Notes: generated by a model not told the origin, from the letters alone. Positions 1-9,924 are shown, numbered from the stretch's first letter. The stretch is 64,000 nt of DNA from Verrucomicrobiota bacterium (GCA_030835305.1 JAURPJ010000072.1:37832-101831), one strand, 5' to 3'. A program made the numbers and translations.

Positions 1-3
1 CCA

Positions 4-399
4 ATGAACGAGGAATTGATCTACGCGACTTTGGGGGAAGAAGGCTTCACCCGGCTGACCACCAAATTTTATGAAAAGATGAAGGCGGACGATCTCGTTG
101 GGCCAATGTATCCGGAGGATGACTGGGAAGGTTCCGAGGAGCGGCTGCGCGACTTTTTGCTCTTTCGATTTGGAGCGGACCAGCGCTATCTCGTAACGCG
201 GGGCCACCCCCGCCTGCGCGGACGCCACATGCCTTTTAAAATCGGCATCGCCGAGCGGGATCGCTGGATGCAACTGATGGGCGAAGCGGCCAATGACGTC
301 ATTGCAGACCACACCATTCGAAACTCAGTGATGGAGTTCTTCGGCCAAGTCGCCGACTTCATGCGCAACCAACCGGAACCTCCCTGCAACCATGCTTGA
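4..399 (+). CDS. Group II truncated haemoglobin (trHbO-like)
   Basis: 131-residue 2-on-2 globin that binds haem and O2 or other small ligands; the exact role is unknown. The motif GHPRLRGRHMPF places the proximal haem histidine at His75. Tyr23 (B10), Tyr36 (CD1) and Trp88 (G8) fall at the positions known from mycobacterial trHbO, the group II signature. Length is normal and there is no signal peptide, so it should be cytoplasmic. The ATG lies four bases from the window edge, so the promoter is not visible. Its last 8 bases overlap the rhomboid gene, so the two are probably co-transcribed and translationally coupled. Confidence 0.93.
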   Translation: MNEELIYATLGEEGFTRLTTKFYEKMKADDLVGPMYPEDDWEGSEERLRDFLLFRFGADQRYLVTRGHPRLRGRHMPFKIGIAERDRWMQLMGEAANDVIADHTIRNSVMEFFGQVADFMRNQPEPPCNHA

Positions 400-1066
400 T
401 CCCGTGATAGAAAAAAGAGTCCCGGTACTCGTCCTGCTCGGAGTGATTTCAATCATCACCATTCTTGATTGGATGCACGGCACCGGGGAATTTGGGCAAC
501 GGTCCGAAAAATGGATGATGACTCCGGCCAAAGTCGTTGATGCCTGGGAAGCAACCTCAAACGGAGATCTATCGCAAGACAATCTGGAAACCCTGGCGAC
601 CTCCCTGACTGCAGGATTTCTTCATGCCGACGGAAGCCATCTGGGGGGCAACATGCTCTTTCTCTGGATTTTTGGGGTCGTAGTCGCCGAACTTTGCGGC
701 TGGCGCTGGATGGTAGCCGCCTTCGTCATTACCGTCATTGGCGGAACAATTGGGCATATTCTGTTCGACCCTCAAAGCTCAATACCATGCCTTGGTGCAA
801 GCGGGGGCGTGATGGGGCTGGAAGGATTTTACTTCGGCTTGGCCTTCCTCCACCCCCGCCCGGATTCCCACGTCTGGCCTCTGGCCCGTCCTGTCAACTC
901 CACCCAACTAGCCGCCACCGGTGTGATCGGGATTGCGTTGGATTTCCTCGGCATCATGGGTCCGCCCAGTAACATCGGCCACAGCGCCCACATCGGCGGC
1001 TTCGTCGCCGGCATGTTGCTGGCCACCCTAGCCAACCGCTTCGTGCCAAGCGACAACGAGCGGTAA
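392..1066 (+). CDS. Rhomboid-family intramembrane serine protease
   Basis: 224 residues with about six hydrophobic segments. The loop motif HADGSHLGGN (about residues 78-87), the GASGG motif with catalytic Ser137, and the HSAHIGG segment with catalytic His200 form the rhomboid Ser-His dyad. These enzymes cleave transmembrane substrates within the membrane; the substrate here is unknown. The start ATG overlaps the end of the globin gene. The stop lies only 24 bases from the end of the oppositely oriented dabB remnant, so a deletion in that remnant ends right against this gene. Confidence 0.9.
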   Translation: MLDPVIEKRVPVLVLLGVISIITILDWMHGTGEFGQRSEKWMMTPAKVVDAWEATSNGDLSQDNLETLATSLTAGFLHADGSHLGGNMLFLWIFGVVVAELCGWRWMVAAFVITVIGGTIGHILFDPQSSIPCLGASGGVMGLEGFYFGLAFLHPRPDSHVWPLARPVNSTQLAATGVIGIALDFLGIMGPPSNIGHSAHIGGFVAGMLLATLANRFVPSDNER

Positions 1067-1090
1067 GCGGTTTTGTGATACCCCTTTTCA

Positions 1091-1495
1091 TTAGGTCCCA
1101 GAAAGACCCAGGCAGGCAAACACGAATAGGAATGCCAGCCTCGGATGCTCGTAGAAATAGCCATGAAACTTCGCCAATGAGATGTCTTCGCCGTTATTAC
1201 ATATCCGGTTAAGAACCCAGATCCCAATGAAGGCCGACACCGAAATTCCGCTGAGATAGAGATAAACTTGAGTCATATCAAACTCCTCGTTAAAGCTGAA
1301 AGCAAGAGATTGGTAAAGTTGGTTCACCACGATCAAAGCCCAGACATTAAGTGCGGAACGGCTCTCGACGAAGGCCTTTAAAATGAAAAGCACTCCAACC
1401 AGTGCGAAGCCTTCAGTGAGAAACTTCAGGATTGATTCCGGGACAACTGCTTTAGGGTAAGCGGTATACACGCCAATCAGGAATGGCGGGAGCAC
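1091..1495 (-). pseudogene. dabB: dabB-like proton-conducting membrane subunit, fragment
   Basis: 134-residue open frame (GTG) made of hydrophobic helices and the segment HGYFYEHPRLAFLFVFACLG. That segment matches a conserved block of the NuoL/MrpA-like proteins encoded beside DUF2309/DabA. In relatives it continues with a Gly-Phe-Pro-rich stretch and several more helices; here the frame stops two residues after CLGLSG. The usual N-terminal half (family length about 500 residues) is also missing. DabB normally couples ion flow to bicarbonate accumulation by DabA. This piece cannot be functional. Orientation and order (sulP, dabA, dabB) fit an ancestral operon. Family assignment is from recognised motifs, not a search. 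Confidence 0.7.
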
Positions 1496-1546
1496 ATGAT
1501 TTAAGTATTCTGCGTTCCCAGGAAGGTGAAGAGGTTTCTAGCCTTC

Positions 1547-2630
1547 TTAAGCGGCCGCCAGAAGAATTGAAACATGAAGCGATCCAGCCGGAACCCCAAG
1601 GCTGCAACAAGACAGCTTCTCCCTATTCCAAAGCCCCGTCGTCCCCTGCCCTGCTAGCTTCGAGAAGTGCAAGAATTGGTTGTGAATCTGGTAATTCAAA
1701 ACGGAAAGCGACACCAGAAGCTGATGACTTCGGAAGAGGGCGTTGTAAACAAAGTAAAAGATCGCGCTCGAAGTTGTCGGACCTTCCATCGCACGCTGAA
1801 GCCCATCCTTGAAATGGTAGAGTTCGCCATCATCGGGCGAAGATACCACGAGGTGCAGCCATCCTTTGCTGAACCATTCGCAATTTTCAGGTGAGGCCTT
1901 GAGAATTCTCAGCACCACTTTCAATCGATGTTCCACCAACATAAGAAAGCAGACCGGATCGTGGTGTTCGATCATCTTCAAAGGCAGCCCCGGTCGTAAA
2001 TCGCCGTCGCTGCTGCTAGTTACCCCGATGAGTCCCACAACGTTGTGGTGTAGCTTGGTGCAGCTCCCGTCTTCTCGATGACCATTCGCGAAAAGTGATA
2101 CTCGAGGTTAATCCCCCCGCAGACGCCCGGGAGCGGAGCTAGAAGATTAGCCAAAACCTCTCCCTCGGGATCCTTGTTGATAATCTTAGGATTGCAGGAA
2201 AGCCCATCGATCCAGGAAGAGGCCCTTGAGGCGATGTCGAGCTCCGATGAAGCACAGGGCATTTGGTTCCATGACACAGTTCAGGCCGCGGCTCGAAATA
2301 GGAATGTGAGCGCTTCTTGATGGCCGTCCGGATTTTTTGATATCCTGTTTCACATTGATGGAGGCAAATCGCCGCACTCTTTCTCCTGGCGGATCATTCG
2401 CTCGATAATCTCCGTATCAATCCTTCCAGCTTAGTGCAACCGGCGGTATTCATTCATGCTGAAGGTCTGCTCGATGCCGAAGATATTCGAGGCCGTAAAG
2501 ATGGCCTTGAAAACTCGATTTCCAGAAAGGAACGAAGGAGATTGTGGTGAACAAAGTCCTTCACTGCAGCCTTGGTAGGCAGGCGATGTTTGAGCTGCTC
2601 GGATATGAGGGCTTCATTAAAATCGGACAT
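1547..2630 (-). pseudogene. dabA: dabA (DUF2309) remnant with frameshifts and a large internal deletion
   Basis: The minus strand from an ATG at 2630 reads MSDFNEALISEQLKHRLPTK and then KDFVHHNLL, the typical DabA N-terminus. After a stop near 2450 and unrecognisable sequence, pieces in shifting frames read FIGARHRLKGLFLDRWAFLQ, then EVLANLLAPLPGVCGGINLE, then VVGLIGVTSSSDGDLRPGLP, then WLHLVVSSPDDGELYHFKDG (ending near 1802). These are successive blocks of the DabA C-terminus. A normal protein has about 800-1000 residues; only about 360 codons fit here, so the zinc-site core is deleted as well as the frames being broken. The N-terminus starts 13 bases after the SulP stop. Confidence 0.82.
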
Positions 2631-2642
2631 ATCGTTCAGAAT

Positions 2643-4262
2643 TTAATTATTCTGCTGCTTGTCAGGATTTTTACTTCGTTTTCGGGCCGCATGGGGATGC
2701 GAGGAAACAGGCTTCAATTCGTCGAGTCCAATGAACTCCACAGTGCCGCCGGCACGGACGTAGTCCTCTTCGAAGTGATGCAAATTATCCATCACGGAGT
2801 GATCAATCACCACCGTATTCACGAGATCAAACGCCACCGTTTTTCCTTCAGGAATCTTATCAAGTTTCTCTTTGATTCCGAGATAGTTGGTAAAGATCGC
2901 CGCGTCTCCGATACGGAGAATATAGCGCTCGGCTTCCTCATCAACCACCACGCCAGCCCGGAAAAGAGACTTCAAGGAAACTCCACGGCTCACGTGAATG
3001 ATTGCTTTCAGGACCATACCGGCCCCGATGCCAACGAGAAGATCCTTGCCCAGAGTAAAGACGATTGTCATGAGGAAGATCGCGAGTTGCTCCGGTCCAA
3101 CCTTGAGCATGTGGGTGAATTCCTTGGGATGAGCCAGCTTGATACCCACGGCAATCAACATGGCGGCGAGAGCGGCATTCGGAATTAACTCTAGAAGCTG
3201 GAAAGCCAGAAGAACCGAGAGGAGGAGGAAGAGCCCATGGAAAAAGTTCGCCCAGCGGGTTCGCGCGCCCTGTGCAACGTTGGCCGAGCTGCGCGCGACT
3301 TCCGAGATCATGGGCAGGCCGCCGAGGAGGCCTGCGACCGAGTTCGAGATCCCAATCGCAACGATGTCCTTGTTTGGATCCGCCTTCCGCTTCCACGGAT
3401 CAAGCATGTCGATGGCCTTGACGGTCAGAAGGCTTTCCAGCGTTCCCACCAGCGAAACCATAATGACAAACTTAATGAATATCCCGGTCTGGGAAAATCC
3501 CTCCATGGTAGCGTTGATCCCGACCTGGTCGATGATCTTTCCCACTTTCACAAGAGTGTAGTCAGGTGCGCTTTCACCAAGATTCATCATCAAACTCGCA
3601 GGAATCGCAAAGATCAACACCAGCAATGGAGCCGGTATTTGCTTCAGAAAGGGATGCCTCACGAAGCCCCATCCCAGCATGATTGCCAAGCTCACGCCTC
3701 CGATGATGCTTACTTGTGGATCCAGGTTGGCAAAGAACGAAGGGATGGCCGCGAACAATTCAAAAGGTGCCTTTCCCGAAGCCAGCGATGGATCGACGTT
3801 CAGCAAGACCGGGACCTGCTTGGCAATGATGATAAAGCCAATCGCCGCCAACATTCCGTGAACGGCTGAGAGCGGGAAGATATCGACAAATTTTCCCCAT
3901 TTGAAAACTCCCATGAGAATCTGAATGACTCCCGCGACCACCATCACTCCGAGAGCGAGTTTCCAACCCGCGTCCCCGCCGCCGAAGGCCCCAACACAAT
4001 CTGCCACGATGACAATCAGTCCCGCCGCCGGCCCTTTGATGGAAAGCTGGGAACCGGTAAAGAAAGTGGCAACAAGACCCCCAATAATGGCCGTTAAAAC
4101 GCCCATGATCGCAGGGAAGCCCGAGGCTAAAGCGATTCCAAGGCTCAGCGGCAGGGCGAGGAGGAAGACCACAAATCCGGAGGTGGCATCCTTATTAAAA
4201 TTTTGTTTCAAGCCCTCTAATCCATCTTTGGGCGGGAGAAGGTTTTCCTGATAATTATTCAT
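2643..4262 (-). CDS. SulP-family anion transporter
   Basis: 539 residues: about 10-12 membrane helices (residues roughly 25-440) with SulP hallmarks such as FLLALPLSLGIALASGFP, and a cytoplasmic STAS-like region (about 455-520, ending near AGGTVEFIGLDEL). The family exchanges or imports sulfate, bicarbonate or dicarboxylates. Substrate cannot be read from sequence. Position immediately upstream of the dabA-dabB wreck suggests, as inference, a bicarbonate role in the ancestral operon. The gene itself is full length with an ATG start and no visible lesion. It is preceded by about 530 bases with no convincing gene, where its promoter should lie. Confidence 0.92.
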   Translation of the reverse strand: MNNYQENLLPPKDGLEGLKQNFNKDATSGFVVFLLALPLSLGIALASGFPAIMGVLTAIIGGLVATFFTGSQLSIKGPAAGLIVIVADCVGAFGGGDAGWKLALGVMVVAGVIQILMGVFKWGKFVDIFPLSAVHGMLAAIGFIIIAKQVPVLLNVDPSLASGKAPFELFAAIPSFFANLDPQVSIIGGVSLAIMLGWGFVRHPFLKQIPAPLLVLIFAIPASLMMNLGESAPDYTLVKVGKIIDQVGINATMEGFSQTGIFIKFVIMVSLVGTLESLLTVKAIDMLDPWKRKADPNKDIVAIGISNSVAGLLGGLPMISEVARSSANVAQGARTRWANFFHGLFLLLSVLLAFQLLELIPNAALAAMLIAVGIKLAHPKEFTHMLKVGPEQLAIFLMTIVFTLGKDLLVGIGAGMVLKAIIHVSRGVSLKSLFRAGVVVDEEAERYILRIGDAAIFTNYLGIKEKLDKIPEGKTVAFDLVNTVVIDHSVMDNLHHFEEDYVRAGGTVEFIGLDELKPVSSHPHAARKRSKNPDKQQNN

Positions 4263-4315
4263 AAATTGATTCTAAAAATTAGAGGAAATTTCGCCGAACA
4301 AGCACTATACATGTT

Positions 4316-4732
4316 TTAATATGACTCAACGCAGATTCTCTCCATAGTCAAGCGGAGTTCGTCCAATTCATAAGCAAAAAGCCAGCAATCTACCTTGAGG
4401 CAACAAAACAAAAGGGATCGTTTCGCCGACTGAACCGCTTGGCCACTCAGGTCCCGGTCCGAAACGGCCTGAGATTGGCAGGCAATGATCTGTCGACTGG
4501 ATCGCTCAAAGGGTGAGTCATCGAGATTCTCTTCCTCTTCGCAAGCGGTAAACTCGTTTTGATGGCTGGAGATCGAATCTCTCTGGTCATCAAATGCGCC
4601 AGGACTGGTTTTCCCAAAGCCGGGCGAGTAATCGCTTGGTGTTCCATAGGCTCCCGAGCAAGAAATGCGAAAGAGCAGAGTCCCAAGGACATGGAACACG
4701 CTGTTTCGAAGCCCTGTAATGAGATGGTTCAC
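4316..4732 (-). CDS. Doubtful hypothetical ORF
   Basis: 138-codon ATG frame between folE and sulP, the longest reading in a 535-base gap. The predicted protein is Ser-rich, with a hydrophobic stretch near residues 14-26, and matches no family I recognise. A second overlapping frame of 81 codons exists on the same strand, so neither is clearly favoured. The gap may hold only regulatory or decayed sequence, in keeping with the wreckage downstream. Listed for completeness, not as a confident gene. Confidence 0.22.
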   Translation of the reverse strand: MNHLITGLRNSVFHVLGTLLFRISCSGAYGTPSDYSPGFGKTSPGAFDDQRDSISSHQNEFTACEEEENLDDSPFERSSRQIIACQSQAVSDRDLSGQAVQSAKRSLLFCCLKVDCWLFAYELDELRLTMERICVESY

Positions 4733-4797
4733 GAAACGGTTGAATTAAGATCATTATTTTTCCTCAAAATCGATTCAAAATTCCAAATCTCCTATTT

Positions 4798-5379
4798 CTA
4801 GGAACGTTGAATGAGATTCAAAACCTCTTCACGGGAGGCTGGATTCGAACGAAAAATACCCCGCATTGATGAGGTGACGGTGCGTGCACCCGGCTTGCGA
4901 ATCCCGCGCATCGACATGCAGAGGTGCTCGGCCTCCAGCACGACCGCAGCACCGCGTGGGGACAATTTTTCATCAATCGCGTTGGCGATCTGTCCGGTAA
5001 GCCGTTCCTGAACCTGCGGCCGGCGGGCGAAGCCATCCACAAGACGCGCCAGCTTTGACAGACCCGTAATCCGACCATCCTTCTCAGGCAAATAGGCCAC
5101 ATGAGCTTTTCCGAAAAAAGGAATGAGGTGGTGTTCGCAGATAGAGTAAAAGGAAATGTCACGCACCACGATGATTTCATCGTGCTCGACCTGGAAAGTC
5201 TTATCGAGATGATCAGCAGGCTCCTCCCGCAGACCGCTGCAAATTTCGCCATACATCCGCGCCACCCGCGCCGGAGTATCGAGCAAACCATCCCGTCTGG
5301 GATCTTCACCTATCGCGCCGAGAATCTCGCGTACGGCATTTTCGATACGGGCAAAATCAATGTCTTTGGAATCACTCAT
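4798..5379 (-). CDS. folE: GTP cyclohydrolase I
   Basis: 193 residues, normal length. Converts GTP to 7,8-dihydroneopterin triphosphate, the first step of folate/pterin synthesis (and the precursor step for queuosine). Zinc ligands are visible in [15 protein letters not shown] (Cys81, His84) and [11 protein letters not shown] (Cys about 152). The substrate-site region [20 protein letters not shown] is intact. Cytoplasmic and homodecameric in the family. It stands alone here, with the bidirectional gap before sulP on one side and the DUF892 wreck on the other. Confidence 0.96.
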   Translation of the reverse strand: MSDSKDIDFARIENAVREILGAIGEDPRRDGLLDTPARVARMYGEICSGLREEPADHLDKTFQVEHDEIIVVRDISFYSICEHHLIPFFGKAHVAYLPEKDGRITGLSKLARLVDGFARRPQVQERLTGQIANAIDEKLSPRGAAVVLEAEHLCMSMRGIRKPGARTVTSSMRGIFRSNPASREEVLNLIQRS

Positions 5380-5454
5380 GGAACGTTGCTGGTGCCTTCT
5401 TAGCTGACCGAGAGCGATTTGACCAGCGAGCCCACAACAATCTTACCCCAACAG

Positions 5455-5481
5455 AAAAAACGGGAGGCCCAAGCCTTCCGC
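5455..5481 (-). terminator. Rho-independent terminator after the DUF892 gene
   Basis: Read on the minus strand: a short GC-rich hairpin (GGAAGGC, loop, GCCTCCC with one G-T pair) followed by six T residues. It lies about 30 bases past the end of the DUF892 reading frame and before folE, so it would end that transcript. Confidence 0.55.
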
Positions 5482-5509
5482 CTTTCTCATGCATTTTGGG
5501 GCTCTAAGG

Positions 5510-6002
5510 TTATGCCATGGTAGCTTCGTTGACACCGGAACCAAACCAACCGCCGGTCGCGATCCTAGTGAGTTCCGCGTCATAGTTGCTTGCTTCGTCG
5601 ATGCAATCGTCAAGCAAGGTTACACCTTCGCTGAAGTCGAGGGCCTTGGCGACTCCGTAGCCGGCAATCTCGTAGTGCTCGAAACGGTTTGCCGAGGCGA
5701 TCATCATCGCATTCTTGACGGCACCAGGAACGGTTTCGACCATGTCGATGACGGGCATCCTTGACCAAAACTTCCATGGCCTGACACTTCTCGCCCGTTG
5801 GGCTGAAGTGGCTGGTATCGCAAATCTTCTGAAGGCGCTCGCTGTGCTTGCGGTGGGACTTTACGAGCTGGCCGAACTTGTTTTGAAGATCCTCATCCTC
5901 CGATGCGCTCTGCATCCCAGCAAGAACTTCCAGCTGCTGCTTTTCGGTATTATAAAGGTCTTTAATCTGTCCGTGATAGAGTTCGTCTAGATTCTTTTTC
6001 AT
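5510..6002 (-). pseudogene. DUF892 (YciE/YciF-like ferritin-like) gene with one frameshift
   Basis: Two overlapping frames together make one 164-codon DUF892 protein. The first (from 6002) reads MKKNLDELYHGQIKDLYNTE through AMEVLVKDA. The second continues MPVIDMVETVPGAVKNAMMI and FEHYEIAGYG. A single-base length change near 5755 separates them. The family forms helical ferritin-like bundles linked to stress responses, with function unproven. Both halves are well conserved, so the break is recent, or it is a sequencing error; the terminator behind it is still present. Confidence 0.8.
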
Positions 6003-6179
6003 AACACCTCAAATGTTGCAGGATACCTTCCAGTCCCGGCGTCACCTCCCCAAAATCGCTCCGTCTCCCTGCACACCCGGGCTGACAGCGGTTCACACGA
6101 AAAGTCTTTCACGAATTTCATCTCGAATCATCATTCGATCCGCAACATCAGGATTGCGAGATGGGATGCCTGCCCTCAT

Positions 6180-9100
6180 TTGGTGGAAGAATTCCTGATC
6201 TCAAGTCGTTCCATCGAAGTGCTTCGAATCCTTCTTACCTTTCTCTGGTTTGCGACACTGCCAGTCTTAGGCGAAATCAAGCTCATCATCCCCAACCAAC
6301 TCAACCACACCTGGCCGGGCGAGCTTGTTTCCTTCGACCTGAGCGGAAAAAAAATCCCATCCGGCGATCTCGCCCTCGAAGTCCAGGGAGTGACCCGCCC
6401 GGCGCAGCGCGATGGCAACCGCATCTGGAGCTACGTCACCATCACCGACCGCGATGCCAAAGGCCAAAAAATCGATATCAGCACCGTGCCTGCGGTCCTA
6501 GACACCAGAAAAGTTTCCCCGGGAATCACTCTGAAGAAAGACGGTGAGTACTACCTCATCAACAATGGCACCTACCAGTTTCGCCTTCGTAACTATCGCG
6601 GAAAATTTCCCAAACCCACCTTCCTTGGCGACCTCCCGCATTGGTGTGGCGGGATGAAGACGAAGGAGCAAAAAGGCTGGGACGGAAAGGCCTACTTCGA
6701 GAGCAAGGTCCCCGTCATGGGCGCAACAACCGAGCTGATCCGGAGCGGTTCGGTCTTTCTCGATTTCAAAATCACCTACGAATTCGAAGGCGATGCCGAT
6801 GGTGAAATCGAAGCCATGCCCCTCGCTCCCGGCAAGCAATCACACCTATTCAAACCGAACCAACTTCCCCGTGAAATGGTTCCTAAAAAACCCTGCCACT
6901 ACGAACTACTGATCCGCTTTGTCATGGACGACATCTGGATCGATGTGAACGAACGCTTTCATTTTCCGCGCGATGAAGAAGCCAGCCCTTATGGCATCAG
7001 CCAGTATTATCTCGAATGGGGAAAAGGCGGGCTCCCCGTCGATACCGCGAGCTGGGTTCGCTGGTTCGAGTATGACAAGTTCGGCGGCAACACTGAACAA
7101 CTCTACGTCCCCGCCAGGCCGCGCCCCGCCCAGAAGGGGCGGCCCTTCGCTCTCCTCCGCCCACGCTGGAATCAAGGAGGCGGCGGTGCCCAGGATTTCG
7201 TTCTCACCGCCGGTGGCTCAGCCCCCGGACGGGACGGTAAAGCGGAACAAGGATACCGTCCCGAAAACCCGGCGGTCGGAGTCGTCGCAGCCTATGCCAG
7301 CAAATGGGTCGGCCCGTATGTGAACTACATCCCGGTCTATGCGCTCGATGGCAATTGGGGCCGGGCACGCTTTCCCTTGGTCGATGGCGAACGATCTGGA
7401 ATGCACCTCGGCCAACGCGCTTTCGGACTCCTCGTAGGTCCCCGCGCCCGCATGGAGAATCTCAATAGCATCGTGCGCCGCCACACCGACTGGACCCTGA
7501 CCGCACAGCTTAACAAGTACATCCTCGACTGGAAACGGGACCCGAAAAAAGCCGGCCCAAATATTCTCATCACCGGGGAACAACTCGCCAAGTTGCAGGT
7601 CGACTACAAGGCGGGCAGGAAGACTCCCGTCAATGAAGCCCTGAAAGCACACGCCACGACCTGGGGCCCCCTGCTCGAAGAGCGTGATGCTTTGCTTGAG
7701 AAATTCGCCAGGGAAAAAGCCGACCTTACAAATCAAGTCGCGGCTGCCAAAGAAAAAGCCAAGGAAAGAGACGCACCAAAGTCACTCCGGGATAAGGTCA
7801 AAAAGTTGGAAAAAGCGTGGCGCACCGCCCGCGACGCCCCGAAAAAAGACCAACGGCTTCGCGAACTGGAAAAGAAGCTTCGTGGCACCGACTTCGATCT
7901 CTATCGCCTTCTCACAACCGGCAAAGGACGCGAGGTCAAGATGCCTTCCTCCGAACTCTGGCGCGCGCGCCGTTACCAGGATGACTTTCTCAATCCCACC
8001 TCGTCACCGACCCGTGGGATCCCCGGACTTGCCACCGCCGACCTTTTTGCGGGCGGCCAACCAAGGGGCGGGGCCAGCCAAGCCGCCTTTGGATACATCT
8101 CCACCGACCTCGATGCCTGGCCCGGCTGGCATCAGGGATGGCGCCCTGGCAACCCCAATTTTCACACCGACAAATACATGGCCGCAATGTATGCCGGTGG
8201 TTCGCTCCTCGATCATCCCCACTCCCGGGAATGGCTCGATTTCGGCTACCAGAATTTCAAGGAAGACACCGCCAAGGTCTTCACCGCACCCGATGGCGTA
8301 GGAGCGGAATGCCCGGGTTACTCCGGCTACTCCATGAAGCTGCAACTCGAAATCGCCCGCATCCTCATGAATACCGGCTTCGGAAATGTCATGGCGAGCA
8401 ACCCTCTCGCGAAGAAAAACGGCACCTGGCACCGTAAGCTCATCACGCCTTATGACCAGCGCATCAAGCGTCGCCACGAAGCTCCCCACGGCGACACCCA
8501 CCGCTGGGATTCAGGGATGTATGCCGAAGGATTTGCCAAACTCGCCCCCTTCTTTAAAGAGAAAGATCCCGCATTCGCCTCCGAAATGATGGGCACCTGG
8601 AAACTCCTCAAGGAAAGCAAGGTCGCTGCTTCCAAGGAGCCCGCCAAGGTCTCGCTGAGGGAACAAATGGTCGCCATCGATGGAACCATTCCGGCTACCG
8701 ATCCGGCAAAAATGGACTGGTCGAGCGAAGCCTTCGAAGGATTTGGCGCCATCATGCGGGATGGATTCGGCACCGCAAACGAAAGCTTCCTTAGCTTCAA
8801 AGCCGGTCCGAGCCGCGGCCATTATCACAATGATGAAAACGCCTACCACTTTTACTCTGGAGGCACACCGATTTCGCTCGACTACAATTGTTCCTACACT
8901 CCCCGTGGCGATCACGCTGCGCTGCACAACAGCATGACCTTCGGCGTTGCCTCCACTCTCACTCACAACGGACGTGGCACCAAAGTTCCCGCGCAGGAGG
9001 AAACTGGCTCAACCGCTCAAGTCCGCCACTTTGCCACCAGCGAAGTCGCCGATCTTGTGATCGCCGAGCGTTCGGCCGATTCGCTTTCCCTTCGCCCGAT

Positions 9101-9869
9101 CTATCCGCAAGACAACGAGTTCGGACGGGATTACCCGACACGGAAAGTTCCAAAAATCACTCATCGTCGCAAGCTCGTCTTTGTGAAGAACAGCGACCAA
9201 TCCCCGCTCAGCGATTATCTGGTCGTATGGGATGAAAGCGACAGTATGCAGAGGCAGCAATTAAACATCCACCTCCTCGCCCGCGACGTTGAGCCATCAA
9301 AAGACGGCCGGATCTTCACCGCCACCGGACAGCTCGACAAGGACATGATCGTCTTTCTTGCACAAGCCACTGAGCCGGAAACTCAAATCAAGTCCTGGCA
9401 CTACAGCGACGAATGGATGCTTGGCCCTTCCCAATACACCCTTCGGCCCGGCGAAAGCCAAAGCGCATGGAACTCGCGCATGGAAACCCTGATGAAAAAA
9501 CACCAGGTTAAGACCCTACCCCTTCCCGGCTGGAAGCCCACTTGGCAGGATCCTAAATCCAAACCCAGCCTGGACTGGCAGGCACTCATCAAAGCCACCG
9601 ATGGACGGGCCTTGATGCCTCCGCCTCATTGGAGAGCCTCCTGGATGTACGGCGAATATCAGAAATGGCTCCGGATCGAAACCAAACCGGGCACTCCCAT
9701 CGGCTGGATTCTCTACCCCTTCAAGCGCGGCGAGGACCCACCCAAATTCACCGCCACCAGCAATGGCATCATCGTAGAACTCAAGGGGCATATCGACAGC
9801 ATTCACTTCGACCCGGAAGACAAGGTCGGTCTCGACCGAAACGGAAAGACCACTTTACTATCAAATTAG
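6180..9869 (+). CDS. Secreted heparinase II/III-like polysaccharide lyase
   Basis: 1229 residues. A hydrophobic N-terminus (about residues 14-31, ending LPVLG) looks like a signal peptide. The first half is beta-rich; residues about 497-567 are a charged, probable coiled coil (ALLEKFAREKADLTNQVAAA onward). The centre is helical, and near residue 880 GHYHNDENAYHFYSGG followed by DYNCSYTPRGDHAALHNS matches the heparinase II/III His/Asp/Asn block. The family eliminates uronic-acid polysaccharides such as heparin, alginate or ulvan; the substrate is unknown. It is larger than usual for the family because of the N-terminal region and coiled-coil insert. TTG or GTG starts are the only options near the signal peptide. 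Confidence 0.75.
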   Translation: MVEEFLISSRSIEVLRILLTFLWFATLPVLGEIKLIIPNQLNHTWPGELVSFDLSGKKIPSGDLALEVQGVTRPAQRDGNRIWSYVTITDRDAKGQKIDISTVPAVLDTRKVSPGITLKKDGEYYLINNGTYQFRLRNYRGKFPKPTFLGDLPHWCGGMKTKEQKGWDGKAYFESKVPVMGATTELIRSGSVFLDFKITYEFEGDADGEIEAMPLAPGKQSHLFKPNQLPREMVPKKPCHYELLIRFVMDDIWIDVNERFHFPRDEEASPYGISQYYLEWGKGGLPVDTASWVRWFEYDKFGGNTEQLYVPARPRPAQKGRPFALLRPRWNQGGGGAQDFVLTAGGSAPGRDGKAEQGYRPENPAVGVVAAYASKWVGPYVNYIPVYALDGNWGRARFPLVDGERSGMHLGQRAFGLLVGPRARMENLNSIVRRHTDWTLTAQLNKYILDWKRDPKKAGPNILITGEQLAKLQVDYKAGRKTPVNEALKAHATTWGPLLEERDALLEKFAREKADLTNQVAAAKEKAKERDAPKSLRDKVKKLEKAWRTARDAPKKDQRLRELEKKLRGTDFDLYRLLTTGKGREVKMPSSELWRARRYQDDFLNPTSSPTRGIPGLATADLFAGGQPRGGASQAAFGYISTDLDAWPGWHQGWRPGNPNFHTDKYMAAMYAGGSLLDHPHSREWLDFGYQNFKEDTAKVFTAPDGVGAECPGYSGYSMKLQLEIARILMNTGFGNVMASNPLAKKNGTWHRKLITPYDQRIKRRHEAPHGDTHRWDSGMYAEGFAKLAPFFKEKDPAFASEMMGTWKLLKESKVAASKEPAKVSLREQMVAIDGTIPATDPAKMDWSSEAFEGFGAIMRDGFGTANESFLSFKAGPSRGHYHNDENAYHFYSGGTPISLDYNCSYTPRGDHAALHNSMTFGVASTLTHNGRGTKVPAQEETGSTAQVRHFATSEVADLVIAERSADSLSLRPIYPQDNEFGRDYPTRKVPKITHRRKLVFVKNSDQSPLSDYLVVWDESDSMQRQQLNIHLLARDVEPSKDGRIFTATGQLDKDMIVFLAQATEPETQIKSWHYSDEWMLGPSQYTLRPGESQSAWNSRMETLMKKHQVKTLPLPGWKPTWQDPKSKPSLDWQALIKATDGRALMPPPHWRASWMYGEYQKWLRIETKPGTPIGWILYPFKRGEDPPKFTATSNGIIVELKGHIDSIHFDPEDKVGLDRNGKTTLLSN

Positions 9870-9924
9870 CAAGAGGTCCCGGATCGACGATCAGCCCCAG
9901 CAATGGTAGCTTTGGGTATGAGCA

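Noticed and set aside
2544-3188. 214-codon ORF on the plus strand
   Set aside because: Antisense shadow of the SulP gene; no coherent protein sequence.
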